Source: an uncultured bacterium
Lineage (GTDB): Bacteria > Bacillota > Clostridia > Lachnospirales > Lachnospiraceae
Assembly (NCBI GenBank): GCA_937893485.1
Contig: CALBJL010000241.1
Span: 1-23,916, forward strand
DNA length: 23,916 nt
Direction of reading: 5' to 3'
Below, piece by piece: positions 1 through 6,115 of this stretch; position 1 is the first letter of the stretch; each line of letters begins with the position of its first letter. Position numbers and translations under genes: made by a program. Below the pieces are notes generated by a model. That model was not told the origin of the DNA. It was given only the letters and a program-made list of their open reading frames with translations, and did no database searches.

Positions 1-175
1 CCTGCTCCTGCTCCATCCAGTCCATGGTAGCAGTACCTTCATGAGTATCACCGATCTTGTAGTTAATACCAGTATAATACAGAATACGCTCGGTCAATGT
101 AGTCTTACCAGCATCGATATGAGCCATAATTCCGATATTTCTGGTTCTCTCCAACGGATATTCTCTTCCAGCCAA
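1..175 (-). CDS. fusA: Elongation factor G, N-terminal fragment (runs off the window)
   Basis: Translational GTPase that drives ribosomal translocation and, with RRF, ribosome recycling. Only about the first 58 residues are present; the rest lies beyond position 1. The fragment begins MAGREYPLERTRNIGIMAHI and includes the G1 P-loop AHIDAGKTTLTERIL and the start of switch I (YKIGDTHEGTATMDWMEQEQ), all diagnostic of EF-G. The start is a TTG at 175-173, chosen because it gives the canonical EF-G N-terminus and is preceded by AGGAGG (complement of 184-189). That Shine-Dalgarno overlaps the rpsG stop codon (188-190), which suggests translational coupling inside the str operon. There are 12 nt between the genes. 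Confidence 0.95.
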   Translation of the reverse strand, partial: MAGREYPLERTRNIGIMAHIDAGKTTLTERILYYTGINYKIGDTHEGTATMDWMEQEQ

Positions 176-187
176 GATTTTTTCCTC

Positions 188-658
188 CTAGAATCTGTAG
201 TGCGCAAATGCCTTGTTGGCCTCTGCCATCTTGTGCATGTCTTCTTTTCTCTTTACAGATGCTCCGGTGTTGTTTGCAGCATCCATAATCTCGTTTGCCA
301 GTCTCTCTTCCTGAGTCTTCTCGCCTCTCTTACGGGAGAACATGGTCAGCCAGCGGAGTGCTAACGCCTGACGACGATCGGGACGAACCTCGATCGGCAC
401 CTGGTAGGTAGCTCCACCGATACGTCTTGCCTTTACCTCGAGCAAGGGCATTACGTTGTTCATTGCTTCTTCAAATACCTCTAAAGCAGGCTTGCCAGAC
501 TTCTCTTCTACTCTGGCAAATGCTCCGTATACAATCTTCTGTGCAACACCCTTCTTACCATCTAACATAATGTTGTTGATAAGCTTGGTGACCACGGTAT
601 TGTTGTAGATCGGATCTGCTAATACTTCTCTTTTCTGAGTATGTCCTTTACGCGGCAC
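188..658 (-). CDS. rpsG: 30S ribosomal protein S7
   Basis: Primary 16S rRNA-binding protein of the 30S head, near the E site. The 156-aa product has the usual bacterial length and the family landmarks: the basic N-terminus MPRKGHTQKREVLADPIYN, the central ARRIGGATYQVPIEV and RPDRRQALALRW segments, and the C-terminal KANKAFAHYRF. The start is GTG (658-656) with AGGAGG 8 nt upstream; no in-frame ATG fits the family N-terminus. Second gene of the str operon, 151 bp after rpsL and 12 bp before fusA. In enterobacteria S7 autoregulates this operon by binding the rpsL-rpsG interval; I cannot recognise that fold here. Confidence 0.98.
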   Translation of the reverse strand: MPRKGHTQKREVLADPIYNNTVVTKLINNIMLDGKKGVAQKIVYGAFARVEEKSGKPALEVFEEAMNNVMPLLEVKARRIGGATYQVPIEVRPDRRQALALRWLTMFSRKRGEKTQEERLANEIMDAANNTGASVKRKEDMHKMAEANKAFAHYRF

Positions 659-809
659 GATACTTCCCTCCTTAATAATAATATTAAATCATCGGTACTC
701 ACATGTGTCCTCTAATGTGTCCGTGCGGAAATCTATTGTGATTGGGAAATAGAATATTCCAACACTTACCTTAGTTCTGTTTGTGGTACAACTCTAACTC
801 CTGCAAAAA
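659..809 (-). other. rpsL-rpsG intergenic spacer
   Basis: A 151-bp non-coding gap inside the str operon. It holds the rpsG Shine-Dalgarno AGGAGG directly before the GTG start and a short AT-rich stretch. A near direct repeat of GGACACAT is visible on the minus strand. I see no convincing promoter, terminator or small gene. In E. coli the equivalent interval is the S7 autoregulatory target, but conservation of that structure cannot be judged by eye. Confidence 0.5.
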
Positions 810-1229
810 TTATTTTGCAGCCTTCGGTCTCTTAGCACCGTACTTAGAACGGGCCTGCTTTCTGTTCGCTACACCAGCGGTATCTAATGTACCACGGATG
901 ATATGGTAACGTGTACCAGGTAAATCCTTCACACGACCACCACGGATCAGAACGACACTATGCTCCTGCAGATTGTGACCTTCTCCGGGAATGTAGCTTG
1001 TTACTTCGATTCCGTTTGAAAGACGTACTCTGGCAATCTTACGAAGAGCTGAGTTAGGCTTCTTAGGAGTAGCAGTCTTTACTGCGGTACAGACACCTCT
1101 CTTCTGCGGAGAAGAAGCATCGATCGACTTTTTCTTCAGAGAGTTAAATCCCTTCTGTAAAGCCGGTGCGGTAGACTTCTTAACGCTGGTCTGTCTTCCC
1201 TTTCTTACTAACTGGTTAAATGTCGGCAT
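810..1229 (-). CDS. rpsL: 30S ribosomal protein S12
   Basis: Decoding-centre protein of the 30S subunit and first gene of the str operon. The 139-aa product starts MPTFNQLVRKGR and carries TPKKPNSALRKIARV, with the streptomycin-site lysine in its wild-type form, and HSVVLIRGGRVKDLPGTRYH, whose Asp is the RimO beta-methylthiolation site in E. coli. I place the start at ATG 1229-1227. A GTG nine bases upstream (1238) is in frame, but it lies within the Shine-Dalgarno AGGAGGTG and would add MNR, absent from the family. Spacing from AGGAGGT to ATG is 7 nt. The gene is transcribed from a consensus promoter at 1330-1358. Confidence 0.98.
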   Translation of the reverse strand: MPTFNQLVRKGRQTSVKKSTAPALQKGFNSLKKKSIDASSPQKRGVCTAVKTATPKKPNSALRKIARVRLSNGIEVTSYIPGEGHNLQEHSVVLIRGGRVKDLPGTRYHIIRGTLDTAGVANRKQARSKYGAKRPKAAK

Positions 1230-1260
1230 TCTATTCACCTCCTGTTTTTATAGTGGTTAC

Positions 1261-1279
1261 GCCGGACACCATATCCGGC
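1261..1279 (-). promoter_or_regulatory. Hairpin in the str-operon 5' leader
   Basis: Inverted repeat GCCGGA (1261-1266) / TCCGGC (1274-1279) with a 7-nt loop. It falls between the predicted transcription start (about 1323) and the rpsL ribosome binding site (1239-1245), so it would form in the roughly 94-nt leader RNA. It has no U-run after it on the minus strand, so it is not a terminator. A regulatory role is possible but unsupported beyond position and pairing. Confidence 0.45.
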
Positions 1280-1329
1280 CTATTTTTGCGCAGAAAAATC
1301 CCTTTAAAAAATTTCCTGCACGCTAAAAT

Positions 1330-1358
1330 ATTATAGACACGAAAAACGCGGCTGTCAA
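1330..1358 (-). promoter_or_regulatory. Sigma-A promoter of the str operon
   Basis: On the minus strand, TTGACA (complement of 1353-1358) and TATAAT (complement of 1330-1335) are separated by exactly 17 nt, a perfect consensus. Transcription should start near 1323 and run into rpsL, rpsG and fusA. The spacer contains the entire 3' arm of the terminator hairpin listed at 1341-1397, so the two signals are interleaved. Confidence 0.88.
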
Positions 1359-1397
1359 GAGATTTTCTTAAAAAATCCCGTAACTGCCGCGTTTTTC
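1341..1397 (-). terminator. Terminator-like hairpin after the acyl-carrier gene, overlapping the str promoter
   Basis: A perfect 12-bp inverted repeat, GAAAAACGCGGC (1341-1352) with GCCGCGTTTTTC (1386-1397), encloses a 33-nt loop. The loop has its own small hairpin (GATTTT 1361-1366 / AAAATC 1372-1377) and the -35 box of the str promoter. The arms end in A5/T5 runs, so either strand gives a stem followed by U residues. It lies 51 bp after the carrier-protein stop codon. The loop is longer than in typical intrinsic terminators, so efficiency is uncertain. Confidence 0.65.
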
Positions 1398-1447
1398 ATA
1401 CAATCCGACATCATTCACGCCAAATTGATAATCACCCTTTGTACGGA

Positions 1448-1669
1448 TTACATCAGATCCTGTACCAGCTCGTACAGAGCCTTTGCGGAATTGAAGTTTT
1501 CCGGAATGATCTCATCGCTCGGAATCTGTACGCCATACTTGTCTGAAATCTCTGAAATGATGGAAATGATATCGAGTGACTCGATCAGACCGTCGTCTAC
1601 GAGTGCTTCCTCTTTCTCAAAATCTACGTTGGGCTTGATTCCTTTTAACATGCTGATAAACTCTTCCAT
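1448..1669 (-). CDS. Acyl carrier protein, DltC-like
   Basis: A 73-aa phosphopantetheine carrier that would hold the activated acyl group as a thioester and present it to the MBOAT. The motif DDGLIESLDII places the attachment serine at residue 31, and the downstream IPENFNSAKALYELV matches the DltC/ACP helix III-IV region. The context DxGLI(D/E)SL is closer to DltC than to the DSLD context of fatty-acid AcpP. Last gene of the cassette: its ATG (1669-1667) overlaps the ligase stop by one base (TAATG), so the two are translationally coupled, as expected for an enzyme and its dedicated carrier. It could in principle serve another ligase; the coupling argues against this. Confidence 0.9.
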   Translation of the reverse strand: MEEFISMLKGIKPNVDFEKEEALVDDGLIESLDIISIISEISDKYGVQIPSDEIIPENFNSAKALYELVQDLM

Positions 1670-3159
1670 TACTGATTACCTCCTTGAATTTGTTCGTTGA
1701 TGATTTTTTTAATATCTTTTCTCAAAAGCGATCCCTTGAATGTCTTGGGAATGCTGTCCGTAAAATAGTACTCGCGCGGCATCTTGTAGCTCTCTAAGCG
1801 CTCTGCGAGGAACGCTTCAAACGCTGCCTGATCGTATGTCTCCTTTTTTACAACCAGCATAACCGGCAATTCACCGGTGATCGCATCGGGACGTGAACTG
1901 TAAGCGCAATCGACGATTCCGTCATAGTCTCTCGCGCAATCCTCTACCTCTGCGGGAGCAATCTTGCTGCCACCGTAATTGACAATGTCATCACTTCTGC
2001 CGACGAGAATACATCTTCCCTCCTCATCGAGATACGCCATGTCCTTTGTCATGACGCATCCGTCTGTCATCGTCTCTGCTGTCAGCTCGGGTTCTTTATA
2101 ATATTCCTTCATGACGATCGGTCCACCCCATGCGAGCAGTGCCGGGTGTTCCTCATCGACATTTTCTACTTTGTTTCCGTTTTCATCGACAAACCGTACC
2201 ACAGAGTTGACGGTCGGTCTGCCGATACATCCGGTCTTATTGTCCGGGCTGTTGAAATCCAGAATACAAGAGCAGCCTGCCTCTGAAGATCCGTAGAAAT
2301 TATACAGTCTCAGATTCGGCATAAGCCGGATCAGGCGCTGCTTATCCGCCTCCATCAGCGGTGCAGAACCAATCTGGATGTAATGCATCTGATCCTTGTA
2401 TTCTCCTATACGGTCTCCGGATAACTGGAAAATCATACCAAGTGATGCGGGTGACAACGCCATGGAGGTCACACGGTATTTTTCCATGAGTTTCCACAGT
2501 GTTCCTATAAATGCCATACCATCCATCAGGCATACGGTACCGCCGTTTACAATATCTGACTGATATCTGCGCATTCCAAATGCATGGTTAAGCGGCATCG
2601 GAATGACCTCTACATTATCGGGTGCCATCTGCGTTCCATACATTACGTTCTCCGCAATCGCCACATCATTAAGATGTGTCAGCACAACACCCTTTGATTT
2701 TCCGGTTGTTCCTGTCGTAAACAGGATCATCGACAGGTCGTTCGCTGCGGGGAGCGGCAGTTCTGCCTCATCCGCCTCCGGCACAGCCTTCATCAGTTCT
2801 TTATTCTTATATGCACGGATACCTGCAACATCCTCATCCGCGATCACTACATCTGCATCCACCGCTCCTGCGATCTCCATGATACGGTCTGCACCCAGTG
2901 TCTTTTCTACCGGAATCGGAATCGCTCCGATATACTGCAGTGCACTAAATAACACGAGATAGTCGATCGTCTGTGTGCATCTGACCACTACATGCATTCC
3001 TTTTTTTATGTCATGTAAAGCCAATACCGATGCAGTCTTTCGGATCTTTTCCCAATATTCGCGGTAAGTCAGATTTTTTCTCAGCTCGCACACGGCATAC
3101 TTATCGGGCTGCGTCTGTGCGTAATCTCTGATATAGTGAAGTATACTATCCTTTCTCAC
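1669..3159 (-). CDS. ANL-superfamily acid:carrier-protein ligase (DltA position, acyl-type active site)
   Basis: A 496-aa AMP-forming adenylation enzyme that should activate a carboxylic acid with ATP and load it on the carrier protein encoded next. Visible motifs: P-loop FTTGTTGKSKG (147-157), A5 YNFYGSSEAG (286-295), A7/A8 from TKDMAYLDEEGR to GRSDDIVNYGG (371-397), and the C-terminal hinge region. Two features matter. A4 reads PLNHAFG with His192, as in acyl/aryl-CoA ligases, where DltA and NRPS domains have an Asp that binds the substrate amino group. In A10, PKTFKGSLLRK, the catalytic Lys of the usual PKTxxGKxxR is Ser477 (codon 1731-1729); Lys475 is nearby. The start is GTG (3159-3157) after AAAGGAG, overlapping the preceding gene by 14 bp. 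Cargo unknown; D-alanine looks unlikely. Confidence 0.87.
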   Translation of the reverse strand: MRKDSILHYIRDYAQTQPDKYAVCELRKNLTYREYWEKIRKTASVLALHDIKKGMHVVVRCTQTIDYLVLFSALQYIGAIPIPVEKTLGADRIMEIAGAVDADVVIADEDVAGIRAYKNKELMKAVPEADEAELPLPAANDLSMILFTTGTTGKSKGVVLTHLNDVAIAENVMYGTQMAPDNVEVIPMPLNHAFGMRRYQSDIVNGGTVCLMDGMAFIGTLWKLMEKYRVTSMALSPASLGMIFQLSGDRIGEYKDQMHYIQIGSAPLMEADKQRLIRLMPNLRLYNFYGSSEAGCSCILDFNSPDNKTGCIGRPTVNSVVRFVDENGNKVENVDEEHPALLAWGGPIVMKEYYKEPELTAETMTDGCVMTKDMAYLDEEGRCILVGRSDDIVNYGGSKIAPAEVEDCARDYDGIVDCAYSSRPDAITGELPVMLVVKKETYDQAAFEAFLAERLESYKMPREYYFTDSIPKTFKGSLLRKDIKKIINEQIQGGNQ

Positions 3160-4255
3160 TGTTTTCTCCTTTCTGCTTTTCCCAGTCTTTCATCAGCTCG
3201 TCTGCACGTTTATCCCACTTCTTACACATTTTCTCCCAATGTGCGGTCTGTGATTCATCCAGACGGGATTGCATATCATAATTTTCTTTCAGGTATTTTG
3301 CCAGATAAGCAGTCACCTTCTGTGCCCCGGCAATATTTGTATGAATATCATCATAATAATCAGTCGAAAAATCAAGTCCGATCTGATCAACATACTGATT
3401 CAGATCCAGATAATCATATCCCTGCTGCTCAATATAGTCATTCATCTGTAAATGCAGTGCACCACGCACCTTTCCGGGTGAGTACGGGGTCGCTACAAAC
3501 AGTACCTTTTTGCCGAGTTCATTCGCTTTCTCAACAACTATATCCAAAGCTTCCTTGTCCTCAGCTGCAAACTCATACTGATCATCTGCCTCAAACGGTT
3601 TCTGTTCATTCGGTGTGATCGTCGAAGCCTGACGTACATACATATCATCCTTATCTACGCCATTTAACCGCGCTACAATCTGATCTGCAGTAAATGTATG
3701 TGAATTATCATGATATTTGAGCAGTGGAATCCACCATTCCAGTTTGGTATTATCCTCATCCTCGACCAGTATCTGATCAATCATTTTGATACGGTTCTTC
3801 GACTCTTTCATACTCGTTGCCACATATGCAAAGCTGCCTGTTGAATCCTTCTGTACGAACTTTCCATTTATTTTGCGCGCACGCTCCGCAACCGGCTGAC
3901 GCACCTCTACAACAAACAGATCGACATCCTGCGTCCTCAGGATCTCGTCCATCAGATACGGAACCGCCCTGATATCCTGCGCTGCCGAAGCAACCAGTGC
4001 CGAGGTGAACTGTTCCTCCTCATATGCCTGTTGCGGAATCCAGAAACGATACATCGCACTGGAACCGATACATGCCACATTCACTGTATCATCATCTTCT
4101 TTATACAGATAGTCAAAGCTCTCTGTATTCATATCATCCGGTCGGAAAAAATATCCGAGTTCATTCACTGCCACGACCAATATGCATATAAATATGACAG
4201 CCGCTATGATTCTCTTGATTACTACTTTCATCCCTTCTGTCCGCCTTTCTGACAT
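3146..4255 (-). CDS. DltD/SGNH-like extracytoplasmic acyltransferase
   Basis: A 369-aa protein with one N-terminal membrane helix (about residues 12-31) and an outside-facing SGNH-type domain, as in DltD, which takes the acyl group from the MBOAT side and passes it to the polymer. The nucleophile motif is VACIGSSAMYRF (Ser66 at the GDS position) and the distal pair is DDIHTNIAG (Asp302, His305). The C-terminus is a charged Lys/Glu-rich tail. The ATG at 4255 is 21 nt after the MBOAT stop with only a weak GAGAGTGA upstream; an alternative ATG at 4231 (Met9) would shorten the cytoplasmic end only. The family could also be described as AlgJ/AlgX-like; the acyl-carrier context favours a DltD role. 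Confidence 0.85.
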   Translation of the reverse strand: MSERRTEGMKVVIKRIIAAVIFICILVVAVNELGYFFRPDDMNTESFDYLYKEDDDTVNVACIGSSAMYRFWIPQQAYEEEQFTSALVASAAQDIRAVPYLMDEILRTQDVDLFVVEVRQPVAERARKINGKFVQKDSTGSFAYVATSMKESKNRIKMIDQILVEDEDNTKLEWWIPLLKYHDNSHTFTADQIVARLNGVDKDDMYVRQASTITPNEQKPFEADDQYEFAAEDKEALDIVVEKANELGKKVLFVATPYSPGKVRGALHLQMNDYIEQQGYDYLDLNQYVDQIGLDFSTDYYDDIHTNIAGAQKVTAYLAKYLKENYDMQSRLDESQTAHWEKMCKKWDKRADELMKDWEKQKGENSEKG

Positions 4256-4276
4256 CAGTTATCACTCTCACAATGA

Positions 4277-5863
4277 TTAGAACTGTTCATAAATAAATGC
4301 TGCACCGACACCGGAGCCATAGACACCGTATACCAGAATCGCCAGCATACCGCCGAGCAGTACGACCCAGCGCAGCCACAGGTTCTGGCGTGCGAGCCAC
4401 TGTCTGATTGTCTCGTTGTTGCCCGCCTGCATTCTCATTTCCTGCGCCACCGATACGAGCAGCAGGACGATACAGCTTGCAATCACGATCAGCCACTCAT
4501 TATGTGTCAGCCCGATCGTTTCTACATTATAGAATACATCTGCATGTGCCACGCTGGAATAAAGCATTCTGGCTGCCGCGCGCACACCGTGCCCCATAAA
4601 TATAATTCTTCCAATCACGCACAGGAAAAAGGTGCGCAGCATGCGGAATATATTCCAGCTGATGCAGTCACGTTTAATATTTAACTTCACTGTCAGATGC
4701 TCGATTGGCTGCTCAAACATCGTAGACAGACAGATCAGAACACCGTGGAACAGACCCCAGAAAATGTAGTTCCAGTTTGCACCGTGCCAGAATCCGGTCA
4801 GAAACCAGACGCATAAAATCGGAAGGCAGGATGCCACGTTTCGTCCCCAGTCATTTCCGAGATATTTTCTGCCAAATGTGTTCAGTTTCAGGAACAGCTT
4901 TGACGTTGATACCGGATAGAATACATATTCCCGGAAGAACGCACCTAGCGAAATATGCCAGCGTCTCCAGAATTCCGGCAATGTCTGTGAAAAATACGGA
5001 CGCTCAAAGTTCTCACCCAGCCGGATGTCAAAACACTCAGATGCTCCACGCACGATATCCATGCATCCGGAGAAATCACAATAAATCTGAATCGAGTACA
5101 TAACACCCGCAAAAATGAAGATTGTGCCCTGATAATCACCACTGTGATTAAACACCGCTGTCACAAATGACGACAGCCGGTCTGCGATGACTAATTTTTT
5201 GAAATAGCCCCACATCATCAGCCACAGTCCCTGTGTCACCGTATCATAGGAAAAACGGTGCCCGGAGAAAATCTGCGGTGCGACCTCATCGTACTTTGCG
5301 ATCGGTCCCTGTGTCACATGCGGGAAATACAATACATAAGTCAGATATTTTAAGAAGCTTTTCTGTGCCTTTGCCTTGTCGTTGTATACATCTATCAGAT
5401 AAGAGATCATCATAAATGAATAGAACGAAATTCCTAACGGTGCGATCAGATTCCAGTCCGGAATCTCAGCCATACTCGCCATTCCGAGCAGACGGTTGAT
5501 GTTTTTAATACAGAATCCACTCGCCTTGAACACAAATAACACACCGATCACGATCACGAGTGCCAGTACAAGGATCTTCTTACGCTTCGCTTTCATGTCA
5601 TTTTTGACTGCACGGGCAGCTTTCCTGTCCATTCCTTGTACCATCTGCGCCTGCTTATCGATATTTTTCTGCATAAGCATCGCCAGAAAATAGACCACAA
5701 CCGCTGTCAGCAATACGACCGCGAGAAACTGTATGCCCGCCATCGCATAAAAGTAAATACTGGCTCCAAGCAGAATCACCCATTGTAGCTTTTTTGGCAC
5801 AATATAATACAGAAGAACGGCTATCGCCAAAAAAGCAAAAAAAGAATAAGAAACAACCGACAT
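4277..5863 (-). CDS. MBOAT-family O-acyltransferase with C-terminal FIYEQF shuttle motif
   Basis: A 528-aa polytopic membrane protein of the DltB/AlgI/PatA group, which moves an acyl group from a cytoplasmic thioester across the membrane. Family motifs are clear: LGISFYSFMMISYLIDVY, FPHVTQGPI, IQIYCDFSGCMDIVRGAS, PEFWRRWHISLGAFFREYVFYP, and FWHGANWNYIFWGLFHG with the conserved MBOAT histidine. The last six residues are FIYEQF (Tyr525). This resembles the C-terminal acyl-shuttle hexapeptide described for DltX, which in other systems is fused to the MBOAT. First gene of the cassette, ATG at 5863 with AAGGAG upstream, behind the promoter at 5995-6023. Function in polymer acylation is inferred. 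Confidence 0.93.
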   Translation of the reverse strand: MSVVSYSFFAFLAIAVLLYYIVPKKLQWVILLGASIYFYAMAGIQFLAVVLLTAVVVYFLAMLMQKNIDKQAQMVQGMDRKAARAVKNDMKAKRKKILVLALVIVIGVLFVFKASGFCIKNINRLLGMASMAEIPDWNLIAPLGISFYSFMMISYLIDVYNDKAKAQKSFLKYLTYVLYFPHVTQGPIAKYDEVAPQIFSGHRFSYDTVTQGLWLMMWGYFKKLVIADRLSSFVTAVFNHSGDYQGTIFIFAGVMYSIQIYCDFSGCMDIVRGASECFDIRLGENFERPYFSQTLPEFWRRWHISLGAFFREYVFYPVSTSKLFLKLNTFGRKYLGNDWGRNVASCLPILCVWFLTGFWHGANWNYIFWGLFHGVLICLSTMFEQPIEHLTVKLNIKRDCISWNIFRMLRTFFLCVIGRIIFMGHGVRAAARMLYSSVAHADVFYNVETIGLTHNEWLIVIASCIVLLLVSVAQEMRMQAGNNETIRQWLARQNLWLRWVVLLGGMLAILVYGVYGSGVGAAFIYEQF

Positions 5864-5904
5864 TTATCTATAGTCTCCTTCCATTTTCAGTCATTCGTAC
5901 GTTT

Positions 5905-5986
5905 AGCCGGTTCACACTCCGGTGCCCGGCTCTTTCGGATGGATTGCCCGCCGGATCATCTGATCCGGCGTCAAAGCGCACATCCA
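5905..5986 (-). promoter_or_regulatory. Structured 5' leader of the acyl-transfer cassette
   Basis: The roughly 125-nt leader between the predicted start (about 5988) and the MBOAT ATG has two stable elements. The first is a composite stem: TGGAT (5940-5944) with ATCCA (5982-5986), then TGC with GCA, enclosing a near-palindromic hairpin of 9-bp arms GCCGGATCA / TGATCCGGC (5950-5969). The second pairs AGCCGG (5905-5910) with CCGGCT (5926-5931) around a small CAC/GTG stem. No U-run follows either, so these are not simple terminators. I compared it by memory with c-di-GMP, fluoride, ZTP and other Firmicute riboswitch consensuses and could not match it. Confidence 0.5.
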
Positions 5987-5994
5987 CTTATCGC

Positions 5995-6023
5995 ATATTA
6001 CCATTTCATACATCTACTGTCAA
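5995..6023 (-). promoter_or_regulatory. Sigma-A promoter of the acyl-transfer cassette
   Basis: On the minus strand, TTGACA (complement of 6018-6023) and TAATAT (complement of 5995-6000) are separated by 17 nt. It lies in the 252-bp gap between the transporter stop and the MBOAT start, so the cassette has its own transcription start near 5988 and a leader of about 125 nt. Confidence 0.8.
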
Positions 6024-6115
6024 ATAGATTTTTTTGCCACTGCCCATGCGCTGCGTGACCAGCAACGCTTTTTTGCACGCGGCCTTTGTCGGCTGTCAGG
6101 TCTGCCCGCACCATA

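Noticed and set aside
1230..1238. Upstream GTG start for rpsL
   Set aside because: The GTG is part of the AGGAGGTG ribosome binding site and would add three residues not found in S12; ATG at 1229 gives the family N-terminus.
5905..5986. c-di-GMP-I riboswitch because of a CCGAAAGAGCCGGG stretch
   Set aside because: The conserved GEMM core (GACGCAAAGCC and the AGGUAGCCGGGUUACC-type tetraloop receptor) is absent; the resemblance is only local.
6048..6074. GCGCTGC/GCAACGC hairpin followed by T6 on the plus strand
   Set aside because: It has terminator form only on the plus strand, where no upstream gene exists. On the minus strand there is no U-run, so I did not call it the transporter terminator.
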